A program made the translations under genes and the position numbers. From JAKANT01 sp035502095 (GTDB taxonomy: Bacteria > Pseudomonadota > Gammaproteobacteria > Burkholderiales > Burkholderiaceae_F): a stretch of 64,000 nt of DNA. The notes beneath the pieces are model-generated. The model made no database searches, was not told the origin of the DNA, and saw nothing but the letters and a program-made list of their open reading frames with translations. The stretch is from positions 1 through 64,000 of the forward strand of contig DATJUX010000036.1 in NCBI GenBank assembly GCA_035502095.1, in the 5' to 3' direction. Below, in pieces: positions 42,856 through 51,385 of the stretch; the first letter of the stretch is position 1, and the number at the start of each line of letters is the position of its first letter.

Positions 42856-42964
42856 GCCGGGCACCCGCCGCCGTATCCGCACCGAGGCCCTGAACCGGGT
42901 GCGGGCCCATGCGGCGACAGTGACCGCATCGAATGCATGGAGGGTGAGCGTCGATCGGTTGCGA

Positions 42965-43268
42965 TCATCGATAGCGACGCAAGTACTGCCGCTCGAATGC
43001 ACGCTTGGCCCAGTGAAACAGCCGCGTCGGTGGCAGCAGCCAGTTGCGCGCGGGTGTGCGCACGATCAGCGTGCCCTCGCTGAGCGCATCGACGATGCAG
43101 ACGAGCTCGACCTTGAAGCAATCGTCGGTGCGGGCCCCGTCCAGGTCGCCGAGCAGGTTCGCGGCCGCCGCCGCGGCCTGCAGGTCGGCCATGTGCGCCT
43201 GCTTGGGCATCCAGTCCGGGCCGGGGAAGCTGCCCGCGTCGCCGACCATGTAGACGCGTGGCCAGCCC
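42965..43268 (-). pseudogene. C-terminal fragment of an SQR/NDH-2-type FAD-dependent oxidoreductase
   Basis: The leftward frame contains PRVYMVGDAGSFPGPDW, the FAD-binding motif of sulfide:quinone and type II NADH oxidoreductases, then DDCFKVELVCIVDALSEG and a C-terminal membrane-binding tail FHWAKRAFERQYLRRYR. That is only the last 100 residues; upstream of about 43268 the sequence changes abruptly into a HupK-like gene on the other strand. The N-terminal FAD and NAD domains are gone, so the gene is dead. Confidence 0.75.
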
Positions 43269-43938
43269 GCCACGCGACATCGCGGCCTGGGTGGCGACAC
43301 ACGTCTTCGGCCGCCCGCCCGAATTCTGGGCCGCGATCTTCGAGTCCGACGCCGGCCTCGAACGATGGTGCCGGCAAGGCGCCACGGTGCCAGCGCGTTG
43401 GCTCGCCGCAGTGATCGACGACGCGCGTGCGTGCGGCCAACCGCTCTTCCCGCAACTGCGCATCGAGACGGTGTCCGCTCAGCGCGAAGAGTTCTGCGAC
43501 TGGCTGGTTGCCGGCAACGGTCCGTGGCCCGCGGAGCCCCGCGAGACCGGCTGCTGGATCGGCAGCGGGCGCGCCCGGCACGCCTTTGATCGCATGGCCG
43601 CCCGACTGCACGAGATTGCTGCCGCGGTTCTCGGTACCGCGGCGCCGCCGCGCGCGATCGCCTGGTCGCCACGACCGGGCCGCGCCTTGACAGTTGTCGA
43701 AACGGCGCGCGGCTTCCTGCTTCATGCTGGCCGGCTCGATTCCGGCCGGACGACCCTCGCCGGGTACGGCGTGCAAGCGCCGACGGACTGGAACTTCGCG
43801 TCGACCGGGCCGGTCGCCACGCTGCTCGGCGCCGCGGCGCAGGCGACGGAGCCGGCACGGCGTGAGCGCCTTGCACGGCTGATCGCAACCGCCTATGCGC
43901 CATGCCTTGCGTTCGAGGTCGAACACGCCGGAGCGTGA
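43258..43938 (+). CDS. HupK/HoxV-like hydrogenase maturation protein, N-terminally truncated
   Basis: 226 residues from GTG 43258. It resembles the C-terminal two thirds of HupK/HoxV, proteins related to the [NiFe]-hydrogenase large subunit but without its metal cysteines: AFDRMAARLHEIAAAVLG, GFLLHAGRLDSGRTTLAGYGV, and the closing APTDWNFASTGPVATLLGAAAQ and TAYAPCLAFEVE. The N-terminal third of relatives is absent, and the start lies exactly at the junction with a broken flavoprotein gene. No hydrogenase structural gene is in the window. I rate it as probably a remnant, possibly still translated. Confidence 0.6.
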   Translation: MASPPRDIAAWVATHVFGRPPEFWAAIFESDAGLERWCRQGATVPARWLAAVIDDARACGQPLFPQLRIETVSAQREEFCDWLVAGNGPWPAEPRETGCWIGSGRARHAFDRMAARLHEIAAAVLGTAAPPRAIAWSPRPGRALTVVETARGFLLHAGRLDSGRTTLAGYGVQAPTDWNFASTGPVATLLGAAAQATEPARRERLARLIATAYAPCLAFEVEHAGA

Positions 43939-44052
43939 ATCGCGACCGTGCAGGCCGAGCCTGGCTGGCGGGATGCAGCTCCCGGCCCTGGCGGAGCGCC
44001 TTGGCAGCAGGGCGCAGGGCTGTCGGCGCGGTGCCACCAGCGCGGAATCAGC

Positions 44053-45315
44053 TCAGAAACGCAACCCGTACGCCATCCCGAACGAGTTCTCGAACATCCG
44101 GATGGTCTCGGTCCCGGCGATCAACGACGGGCCGGTCACGGAGTTGGTCTGCGCATGCATGTAGGCAAACGTCAGCTCGGAGCCGGGGTTCCACGAATAG
44201 GTCATGCCGAGCGTGTAATGGTTCTGGATCACGCCGGGAGCGAGGATGTTGAAGGTGACGTCGCGCGGTGTGATCGGGTTGTCGCTATGGTTGTACCCGG
44301 CACGCATGACCAGCGCCGGCGTCGCCTGCCACGCCACGCCGAACTTGTAGACGTTGATGTCCTTCCAGCCGAAACCCGGCCCGTTGGATGCACCGAGCGG
44401 GGCCTGGCTTATGTTGGTGCTCGGGTTGCCGACCGAAGCCACCTCGCTGTAGTTGATGCGCATGTAGTCGAAGGCGAGCGTCACGAGGGCCGCACTGCGC
44501 CAGGCCACGCCGACACCGTAGTGCGACGGGATGTCGAAGTCGCCGTTTTCCGCGAACAGGCCGCTGTACTTCTTGAACTCGCTCATGTGCATGCGGCTCG
44601 CATATGCGGCGCCGAACGAGAAGGGGCCGGTCTGGCCCTGGTATCCGATGCGTACGCCGAACCCGGTCGACGAGTCGTAGCCCCGGTTCGTGACGTTGCC
44701 CGGGCTGCTGCTCGCCGGGCCGTCGAACGCCTGCAGGCCCTCGATCTTGAAGCGCTGGTAACCGAAAAGAGGCGCGATGCCGATCGAGTGTTCGGGCGCG
44801 AGCTTGTAGGCGGCCGTCGGCGCGACGACCAGCTGCATCAGGTCGACGCCGAGCCGCCCGCTTCCGCACAGGATGTTGGCGGCGCCGGCGCCGCAATTGA
44901 AGTTGCCCTGCGGATAGTCGGTGTTCATGCCGCCGTTGCCGTACACGGTCACGCCCAACGCCAGGTCCGGATTGAGCATCTTGTTGAAGCCGAGTTCCGG
45001 CACCAGGAAGTTGGTGCTGTCGCTGTCGACGCGGCCGTTCAGACTCGGTACGGGCGCGCCGTCGCGCTCGGCGCTGCGATGGGGACTGAACCAGTCAAGG
45101 CCGATATCGAAGCGGTCGCCCGCGAACGCCATCGCGGCCGGGTTGTTGGCGCCGCCCATCGCATCCTGCGCGAGCGCGATCGACGTTCCGCCCATGCCCT
45201 TGCCCTTCAGGCCATAGCCGTGCGGGAAGTACCCGTCGGTCGCACCGGCGAGGCCAGGCAGTGCCGCGGCAGTGGTCAGTGCGGCCATCAACCCGCCGCG
45301 CAAGCGCTTGTCCAT
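44053..45315 (-). CDS. Outer-membrane transport protein, FadL/OmpP1/TodX family
   Basis: 420 residues with a signal peptide (to about residue 25, LPGLAGA). The mature N-terminus, GYGLKGKGMGGTSIALAQDAMGGANNPAAMAF, is the FadL plug region; a beta barrel of about 14 strands follows (FGVRIGYQGQTGPFSFGAAYASR, MTYSWNPGSELTFAYMHAQT) and the C-terminus ends in Phe (YGLRF) as barrel proteins do. FadL-type channels take up hydrophobic molecules. Being next to DsrE2 and TusA genes, it might pass sulfur or organosulfur compounds; that is conjecture. Confidence 0.88.
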   Translation of the reverse strand: MDKRLRGGLMAALTTAAALPGLAGATDGYFPHGYGLKGKGMGGTSIALAQDAMGGANNPAAMAFAGDRFDIGLDWFSPHRSAERDGAPVPSLNGRVDSDSTNFLVPELGFNKMLNPDLALGVTVYGNGGMNTDYPQGNFNCGAGAANILCGSGRLGVDLMQLVVAPTAAYKLAPEHSIGIAPLFGYQRFKIEGLQAFDGPASSSPGNVTNRGYDSSTGFGVRIGYQGQTGPFSFGAAYASRMHMSEFKKYSGLFAENGDFDIPSHYGVGVAWRSAALVTLAFDYMRINYSEVASVGNPSTNISQAPLGASNGPGFGWKDINVYKFGVAWQATPALVMRAGYNHSDNPITPRDVTFNILAPGVIQNHYTLGMTYSWNPGSELTFAYMHAQTNSVTGPSLIAGTETIRMFENSFGMAYGLRF

Positions 45316-45399
45316 GCTGTCTCCTTCTGTGGTTCCGCCCCTGCACCCGTCCGTGCGGAGGCACGGCGCACCTGCGCCATGGGTCGTCGGCCGGCCGAA

Positions 45400-45870
45400 T
45401 CAGATGTAGAGGCAGATGTCGGCATTCCCGGCAAAACCGAGGAACGTCGCCGCTCCGCCGAACTGCGCTTGCTCGATGAAGTCGCTCTTCTGGAAATCGA
45501 ACAGGTCGACGGTCATCTGGCACGCGATCAACTTGACGTCCGATTCGATGCAGATGTCGCGCAGTTCCGGCAGCGATGCGACGCCCTTCGCCTTCATCTT
45601 GTTCTTCATCATCATCGATGCCATCGCCTCCATCCCCGGCAGTGCCTGCACGAGCACCGGCATCGGCACCGGCATCGGCATCGCCGGATTGGCAAGCGGG
45701 CTGATCCTCAGGTCGCTGATGTCCTTGCGCAGCAGCTGCAGGCCGTAGAACGTGAAGAAGACCTGCACCTCGTACCCGAGCGTCGCGGCGGTCGATGCAA
45801 GAATGAACGGCGGGTACGCCCAGTCGAGGGTGCCCTTGGTCGCGATCAGCGCCATCTTCTTGGCGGTCAC
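45400..45870 (-). CDS. DsrE2-like (DsrE/DsrF/DrsH) sulfur carrier protein
   Basis: 156 residues. KKMALIATKGTLDWAYPPFILASTAATLG at the start, a Met/Pro-rich middle (PAMPMPVPMPVLVQALPGMEAMASMMM) that forms membrane-associated helices in relatives, and the conserved LIACQMTVDLFDF with the persulfide cysteine. It matches the DsrE2 group, which exchanges sulfur with TusA; a TusA gene lies 46 bp upstream, so the pair is probably functional. Small for the group. Confidence 0.87.
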   Translation of the reverse strand: MTAKKMALIATKGTLDWAYPPFILASTAATLGYEVQVFFTFYGLQLLRKDISDLRISPLANPAMPMPVPMPVLVQALPGMEAMASMMMKNKMKAKGVASLPELRDICIESDVKLIACQMTVDLFDFQKSDFIEQAQFGGAATFLGFAGNADICLYI

Positions 45871-45916
45871 GTTGACTCCCCGCAGAGTGTCGATCGGGCA
45901 GCGCTATCGCACGCCG

Positions 45917-46144
45917 CTACTTGCGCTTCAGGAAGAACACGTAAGCCGGTCCTTCCTGCGTCTGCGCCAAGAGCTGGTTGCCGGTCTGCTCGGCGAATGC
46001 CGCCATGTCGGCGACAGAGCCGGCGTCGGTGGCCATCACGCGCAGAATCTGTCCACTTGCAAGGTCGTTGAGGGCCTTGCGGGTCTTGACGATCGGCATC
46101 GGGCACGCGAGTCCGCGCGCGTCGAGTTCCTTGTCGTAGTTCAC
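45917..46144 (-). CDS. tusA: TusA-family sulfurtransferase
   Basis: 75 residues from GTG 46144, with a perfect AAAGGAGG 6 bases upstream; an ATG further up (46198) gives a poor N-terminus. TusA core: ELDARGLACPMPIVKTRKALNDLASGQILRVMATD, active-site CPMP. It relays persulfide sulfur between donors such as rhodanese or DsrE2 and acceptors. Paired with dsrE2. A second TusA gene is at 62753-62980. Confidence 0.92.
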   Translation of the reverse strand: MNYDKELDARGLACPMPIVKTRKALNDLASGQILRVMATDAGSVADMAAFAEQTGNQLLAQTQEGPAYVFFLKRK

Positions 46145-46327
46145 CGTGCCTCCTTTGCGCGCGTGGTGCCGCGCCCGCCCGTGCTCCCGTTTGGCCATGG
46201 CGGTCGGAGGGTATTAACGAGGATGGCGGCTCGAGGGTCTATTCCCGCGTAGGCGTGGCGCCGGCTACCCGCATGGGTGATTCAGCACATGCAGGCGCCA
46301 CCACCAAAATCCCCGAAAGGATCGCCG

Positions 46328-46693
46328 ATGCGCATCGCAGACATTCCCGTCGTCTCAGCTAGCGCCATGCCGGACTGCACGGCTGGCGAGCTGTTCGCGT
46401 TGCAGGTGCTCGGCGAAGCAATGCGCCCGGAGTTCGACCCCGGCGACATCGTTGTCGTCGAGCCCGATGGCCTCGCGGTCGATGGTTCGTTCGTGGTGGC
46501 GTATTGCCGCGGCGAGTGGATGTTGCGGCACCTCGCGCGGCGTGAAGATGGGTGGCTGCTCGAGACGCTTAATCCCGACGCCGCCGATGCGACGCCCGCG
46601 ATGCCCATCGACGATCTGTCGGCGGTACGCGGCGTCGTGATCCAGAAGTCGCGCCCCGGGCGCCGCCGCTTCCTGAAGCGCTTCGTCGAATGA
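46328..46693 (+). CDS. S24/LexA-like protein lacking catalytic residues
   Basis: 121 residues from ATG 46328 behind AAAGGA. The fold is that of the S24 signal-peptidase-like domain of LexA/UmuD: LQVLGEAMRPEFDPGDIVVVEPDG, then DGSFVVAYCRGEWMLRHLARRED. In active members the motif is GDSM with the nucleophile Ser, and a Lys acts as general base. Here the Ser position is Ala31 (GEAM) and the Lys position is Arg67. No DNA-binding HTH is present. It is thus probably a non-cleaving binding protein. It overlaps by 4 bp a conserved hypothetical gene. Confidence 0.75.
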   Translation: MRIADIPVVSASAMPDCTAGELFALQVLGEAMRPEFDPGDIVVVEPDGLAVDGSFVVAYCRGEWMLRHLARREDGWLLETLNPDAADATPAMPIDDLSAVRGVVIQKSRPGRRRFLKRFVE

Positions 46694-47757
46694 GATCATC
46701 GGCCGCGGCCCGCGCCGATGCGGCCCTTTCCACTCTCGTCGCAGCGGTGCAATACAACTGCGACGTGAGCGACGCGCGCCATGCGCGCGATGGCGCGTTG
46801 TGCACCTACCTGCTCGGCATGCGCGAGCTCTATCGGTGGTGGGCTGGCGCTGCGCCGGGAGTGGTGCCGGATCGCAACGCCGTCGGCGCTTTCATCGCCG
46901 CACGAGAGGCCGCCTGGGACACGCTGCATGAATCCGGCGCCTCGTATCGTTCGCTCCCCATCGGCGCGGGTGTCGAAGCCTTCGATGAAGCGGGCACGGA
47001 TGCAATGCTGGGCAGGCGGCGGCTGGTCTACGGTGGCGGCATCGGCCGCTTCGGCGCGCCGGTCTTTTTCCTCGCCGAGCGCCTGTGCGAGGTGGAACTC
47101 GATGGCGCCCGCGTCGTCTACGCGGGCGCCGAGCTGGCGCGCGGCGTCGTCGCGCCGCCCGCGATGAGCCGCGGCGGCCGCATCGTCGTGCGTACGGATG
47201 CGATGCGCCGCTGGTTGTGGACGCGCGCAGAGTCGCCGCCTCACCGAGCCCAGGCCCCGGGATTCGCAGCCCTGATCGCGACCTACGGCGACACTGCCCA
47301 CGACGCGATCGAGCGCATCGTGACCGATCAGGCCGAAACGCTCGCGCTGCATGAAATCGGCGAACAGCGCGCAGGCAGCCTGCTCGGAGGCGAATGGGAG
47401 CGGATGCTGATCGCGCTCGACGACCGCCGTGCCGAGAGCCTCGTGCGTGCGGTGCGCGACCTGCTGGCGGATTGTCTGGTCACCCTGCCCGTGCTCGCGC
47501 AACGCGGCACCGTGCCAGCCCTGCATTTCTGGTTCGCCAATCTCGAGGGACTGCGACGGGCACTCGCACCGCGGCTCGCCGCGCTCTGGTCGCCGCACGC
47601 CGTGATCAATCCGGACGCGATCCTGGAAACCTGCGCCGCAGAACAAAAGCGGCAACACGGAACGGCGCTCGAACTGCTCGACCGCTGGCGCAGCGGTGGC
47701 GTGCGGCCCGTGCAGCAAGCGGTCGACGCGCTTCTTGCCGCAGTTCAGGGCGCCTGA
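46690..47757 (+). CDS. Conserved hypothetical protein (Sfum_1244-like, tentative)
   Basis: 355 residues, no signal peptide or membrane span, helical. Distinct segments: AVQYNCDVSDARHARDGALCTYLLGMRELYRWWAG near the start, PVFFLAERLCEVELDGARVVYAG in the middle, IGEQRAGSLLGGEWERMLIALDDRRAE, and SPHAVINPDAILETCAAEQ. The YNCDVSDARHA start seems typical of a proteobacterial family of sulfur-related neighbourhoods called Sfum_1244, by memory only. The ATG overlaps the S24-like stop, so the two are made together; it is convergent (13-bp overlap) with cysG. Confidence 0.7.
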   Translation: MRSSAAARADAALSTLVAAVQYNCDVSDARHARDGALCTYLLGMRELYRWWAGAAPGVVPDRNAVGAFIAAREAAWDTLHESGASYRSLPIGAGVEAFDEAGTDAMLGRRRLVYGGGIGRFGAPVFFLAERLCEVELDGARVVYAGAELARGVVAPPAMSRGGRIVVRTDAMRRWLWTRAESPPHRAQAPGFAALIATYGDTAHDAIERIVTDQAETLALHEIGEQRAGSLLGGEWERMLIALDDRRAESLVRAVRDLLADCLVTLPVLAQRGTVPALHFWFANLEGLRRALAPRLAALWSPHAVINPDAILETCAAEQKRQHGTALELLDRWRSGGVRPVQQAVDALLAAVQGA

Positions 47758-49157
47758 ACCGCCGGCGGCGACGGTCGCTCGGGATCGAACCACGCCAGCC
47801 GATCACGCAGGCGCACCACTTCGCCGACGATGACGATGGTGGGCGCGTGCAACTGCGCCTGCGCCACGGCGGCGGCAAGCGTGCCCAGCGTTGCCGTCAC
47901 GACCCGCTGCTGCGGCAGCGTGCCCTGCTGCACCACCGCCGCCGGAACATCGGCCGCCAGCCCGTGCGCGATCAGCTGCCGGCACAGCGCGTCGAGGCCC
48001 AGCAGGCCCATGTAGATGACGAGCGTCTGCTTCGGTCGCGCGAGCCCGTGCCAGTCGAGGTCCATCGTGCCGTCCTTCAGATGGCCCGTGACGAGCACGC
48101 ACGAGTGCGCGTAGTCGCGATGGGTCAGCGGAATTCCGGCGTAGGCTGCGACCCCAGCCGCGGCGGTGATGCCCGGCACGACCTCGAAGCGGATCCCCGC
48201 CGCGGCGAGGGACTCGATCTCCTCGCCCCCGCGCCCGAATATGTAGGGATCGCCGCCCTTCAGGCGCAACACGCGCCGGCCGGCGCGCGCGAGTTCGACC
48301 AAACGCGCGTTGATCTGCTCCTGGCGCATTGCGTGGTCTGCGCGTCGCTTGCCGACGTAGATGCGCTCGGCGTCGCGCCGCGTCAGCGCGAGGATTTGCG
48401 GCGAAACCAGGTTGTCGTACAGCACGACGTCGGCCTGCTGCATGAGACGCAGGGCCGCAAACGTCAGCAGGTCCGGATTGCCCGGCCCGGCACCGACGAG
48501 GTAGACCTCGCCCGCGGGCGGCCTGTCTTCGCCCTCCTCGATCTCCGCCACGAGCGCCGCCTCCGCCTGTCCGGTACGGCCCGAGAGCACCAATTCCGCG
48601 ATCGGCCCTTGCAGTACGCGCTCCCAGAACGCGCGGCGTGCGTCGGCCGGCACCTTTCGTGCCACGCGGTCGCGAAAGCGCTGCGCGAGGCGCGCCAATT
48701 CGCCATAAGCCGCCGGGAAAAGCGCTTCGAGACGTGCGCGCAGCAGCCGCGCCAGCACCGGCGACGCACCGCCGGTCGAGGCTGCGATCACGACCGGCGA
48801 GCGATCGACGATCGCCGGAACGATGAACGAGCAGAGTTCGGGGTCGTCGACCACGTTGACCGGCAGGTAACGCGCCTGCGCCAGGCGCGACACCTCGGCG
48901 TTGACCGAGCGGTCGTTGGTCGCCGCGATCACCAGCGTTGCACCGTCGAGATACGGTGCGGCGAAGCGCGCCGCGTGATGGGTGATCTCGCCGCGTTCGG
49001 CTCGCGCGGCCAGCGTCGGGCAAAGCGCGGGAGCAACGACGGTCACGCGGGCACCGCACTCGTGCAGCAGCGCAACCTTGCGCGCAGCGGTCGCGCCGCC
49101 ACCGATCACCACGCAGGGCCGCTCCGTCAGCCTCAGGAAAATGGGCAGCGTGTCCAT
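47745..49157 (-). CDS. cysG: Siroheme synthase CysG (uroporphyrinogen-III methyltransferase, precorrin-2 dehydrogenase, ferrochelatase)
   Basis: 470 residues, normal length. N-terminal dehydrogenase/ferrochelatase (about 1-150): PCVVIGGGATAARKVALLHECGARVTVVAP and AIVDRSPVVIAASTGGASPVLARLL. C-terminal methylase (about 215-455): YLVGAGPGNPDLLTFAALRLMQQADVVLYD, LRLKGGDPYIFGRGGEE and VPGITAAAGVAAYAGIPLTHRD. It makes siroheme, the cofactor of sulfite and nitrite reductases. None of those enzymes is in the window; it is the last gene behind soeABC, separated by 33 bp from the AhpD-Rieske gene. Confidence 0.95.
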   Translation of the reverse strand: MDTLPIFLRLTERPCVVIGGGATAARKVALLHECGARVTVVAPALCPTLAARAERGEITHHAARFAAPYLDGATLVIAATNDRSVNAEVSRLAQARYLPVNVVDDPELCSFIVPAIVDRSPVVIAASTGGASPVLARLLRARLEALFPAAYGELARLAQRFRDRVARKVPADARRAFWERVLQGPIAELVLSGRTGQAEAALVAEIEEGEDRPPAGEVYLVGAGPGNPDLLTFAALRLMQQADVVLYDNLVSPQILALTRRDAERIYVGKRRADHAMRQEQINARLVELARAGRRVLRLKGGDPYIFGRGGEEIESLAAAGIRFEVVPGITAAAGVAAYAGIPLTHRDYAHSCVLVTGHLKDGTMDLDWHGLARPKQTLVIYMGLLGLDALCRQLIAHGLAADVPAAVVQQGTLPQQRVVTATLGTLAAAVAQAQLHAPTIVIVGEVVRLRDRLAWFDPERPSPPAVQAP

Positions 49158-49190
49158 CGCCGACCGTCTCGCGCGTTCAGGTCGCCACGC

Positions 49191-49817
49191 TCACCAGAGC
49201 GCGAGCAGCCGGCCGTTTTCGACCTTCGCCTCGCGCCGGCGCAGCGGTTCGTTGCCCCTCTCGATGCACTCGCCGGTGCGGATGTCGAACGCCCACTGGT
49301 GCTTCGGACAGGTCAGGCGTGTTCCCTCCAGCGCGAGGTGCGGGATGTTCGTGGTCTGGTGTGGGCAACGGCTGTCGTACACACGATGTTCGCCGGCATC
49401 GCGGTAGACAAAAACGGCGCGCCCGTCACACTCGACGCGTTGCGACTGGCCCACGGCAAGGTCGGCCGCGCCGATTACGTCGTGCCAGGCCGGGGCCATG
49501 CCCATCGCCTCGGGGCGGAACTCCGGCAGGTCCATGGCGAGGATCACATCGACTGCCCAGACGATCTTCGCCAGGCCCAGCGCGGGGAAGGCCATCAGCA
49601 TCGCATCCAGGATCTCGCCCGCCGTGCACCCGTTGCGAAGCGCACGCGACAGATACTGGCGCAGGCCGCGCTCTGTCTGCGCATGGACCTTCGTGATCAC
49701 CGAGATCAGGTCGCGGGTCTTCGGATCGAGGTTGCGGCCCGCTTCCTTGAGGAATTTCAGATAGTGGCCGATCGCCTCCGGCCGGGCCTTGACGAGGTAG
49801 GTCAGCGCATCGCTCAT
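49191..49817 (-). CDS. Fusion of an AhpD-like (carboxymuconolactone decarboxylase) domain with a Rieske domain
   Basis: 208 residues. N-terminal AhpD-like part (about 1-95): NLDPKTRDLISVITKVHAQTERGLRQYLSRALRNG, then CTAGEILDAMLMAFPALG; only one Cys (Cys64) is present where AhpD has CxxC. The C-terminal Rieske part (about 110-208) has both cluster motifs, CPH at 151-153 and CPKH at 170-173, in the nirite-reductase-small-subunit-like form (LTCPKHQWAFDIRTGECI). It would pass single electrons. It lies between the ferredoxin-reductase fusion and cysG, 30 and 33 bp away. Confidence 0.88.
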   Translation of the reverse strand: MSDALTYLVKARPEAIGHYLKFLKEAGRNLDPKTRDLISVITKVHAQTERGLRQYLSRALRNGCTAGEILDAMLMAFPALGLAKIVWAVDVILAMDLPEFRPEAMGMAPAWHDVIGAADLAVGQSQRVECDGRAVFVYRDAGEHRVYDSRCPHQTTNIPHLALEGTRLTCPKHQWAFDIRTGECIERGNEPLRRREAKVENGRLLALW

Positions 49818-49847
49818 CGTTTCACTCGGAGTCCGGCGACAGGCGAA

Positions 49848-51311
49848 TCAAAGCACGAACACGTGAAGGTTGCTCGCGTCCGCGCCGGCGCCCCGCAGGC
49901 CCGCCACCACCGCGTCGACGAATTCGTGCCCGCCGGCGATGAAGCTCTCGCTCTGGCGCCAGCCGCCCGCAGCGGCAATCTGCGCCACGAGCGATCGTGC
50001 CCCGTGCGCGGCATCAGCCGCGGTGGCGGGGTGGTAGCGAAACTGGTCGAAGGCGGCCGCCCACGAGCGGCACTGGTTGGCGAGATAGTGCCCGTCGGCA
50101 CGGGTGGCCAGCCAATGCAGCTCGATCGCCTCGACCTCCTCGCCGGCCAACGCGTGTTCGATCACGCTCTTGATCGGCGCAAATCCCGTATCGCACGCGA
50201 GCATCAGCAGCGGTCCGGCGGGCGCGGCGCCGAGCACGAAGTCGCCGACCGGCCCGCGGACCACGATCGTGTCGCCGACGTGCACCCGATCGGCGAACAG
50301 GGCCTGCGCGAGCGCCGCGTCGTCGGAGCGCGCGACGTGGAATTGCAGGTTGCGCTCGTCGCAGGGACAACTCGCCAGCGGCAGGGTGGCCGTCGCGTCG
50401 GCACCGTCGATCGTCATCCCGAGCGTGACGGCCTGCCCGGCAAGGAACCGCAACCTTCCGCTGCGCGGCGTCTGCAGGTGCAGCAGCCGCGTATCCGCCG
50501 CGAGCGGCGTGACCGCCCGCACTTTCGCCTCGATCTCCTGCGCCGGCACGTCCTGCGGCCCACGGGCCTCGAGCGTTTCGATGGTTACATCGGTGACCGC
50601 CGTGTGTGCGCACAGGAGGCAATAGCCCTGCGCCCTTTCCTGCGCCGACAGCGGATAGTCGGCCGCCGCGATCTGGCGTGTCTCGCCGCTCACCACGCGC
50701 GCCTTGCACAGCCCGCATGTGCCGCTGCCGCACCCGTACGCGAAACGCGCGCCGCTCTTCAGTCCGGCCTGCAGGATCGAGTCGTTGCCTTCGACGAGGA
50801 ACGTGCGCCCGCTCGGGCGCAGGGTCACCTGGGCCGCGACCACGCGCAGCATGTCGGCCATCGCGTCGAGTTGCCCGGCCGGGGCGGCACCCAGGATTTC
50901 CTTCAATCCCACCTCGATTCGTTCGGCGAGCACAGCGTAGCCAGGATCGGTGCGCGCCGGGTCACGCAGCAGTTCCAGCAGCGCGGTGACGAGCGCGTGA
51001 TACGCCTGCGTGCACCGGCGCAAGTCGGCGAGTTCCTGGCTCTGCGCGAGCACCCGCTGCGCGAGGACCTCCTGCGAAGGCAGCAGGCGCTCGCGGACGC
51101 GGCGGCCGAACGCCTCGTCGCGGATGCGGGCGACGCTGGCGAACGCCCCTGCGTCTTCGAGCGTCGCCTGTGGAAAGGCGCGCTTGAGCTCGTCGATCGT
51201 GATGAAGCCTTCGTCGGACCGCAGTTCCCCGTTGCGGATCATCCGCTGCAACGTCGAACGCGGCAGGCCGAGCAACTGCGCGGCACGAGCCAGGTTGAGC
51301 GAATGCGACAT
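49848..51311 (-). CDS. Fusion protein: helix-turn-helix, 2Fe-2S ferredoxin and FAD/NAD(P) reductase
   Basis: 487 residues. The first 55 residues are a DNA-binding-like helix-turn-helix (LARAAQLLGLPRSTLQRMIRNGELRSDEGFITIDELKRAF). A coiled region (about 70-150) links it to a plant-type ferredoxin with cysteines 194, 199, 202 and 234 (YGCGSGTCGLC). The rest is a flavodoxin-reductase-like FAD/NAD domain (LRFLAGQAVTLGMTI; GDFVLGAAPAGPLLMLACDTGFAPIKSVIEHAL). It should move electrons between NAD(P)H and a partner, here most likely SoeABC-related or the Rieske fusion. An HTH on such an enzyme is unusual. Confidence 0.88.
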   Translation of the reverse strand: MSHSLNLARAAQLLGLPRSTLQRMIRNGELRSDEGFITIDELKRAFPQATLEDAGAFASVARIRDEAFGRRVRERLLPSQEVLAQRVLAQSQELADLRRCTQAYHALVTALLELLRDPARTDPGYAVLAERIEVGLKEILGAAPAGQLDAMADMLRVVAAQVTLRPSGRTFLVEGNDSILQAGLKSGARFAYGCGSGTCGLCKARVVSGETRQIAAADYPLSAQERAQGYCLLCAHTAVTDVTIETLEARGPQDVPAQEIEAKVRAVTPLAADTRLLHLQTPRSGRLRFLAGQAVTLGMTIDGADATATLPLASCPCDERNLQFHVARSDDAALAQALFADRVHVGDTIVVRGPVGDFVLGAAPAGPLLMLACDTGFAPIKSVIEHALAGEEVEAIELHWLATRADGHYLANQCRSWAAAFDQFRYHPATAADAAHGARSLVAQIAAAGGWRQSESFIAGGHEFVDAVVAGLRGAGADASNLHVFVL

Positions 51312-51385
51312 TCACACTGCACGCGACGCTGGATCTTCGGGCCGAGGTCCGGGGCCGCTCCGGCGACGAGCGCCAGGGACGACTT

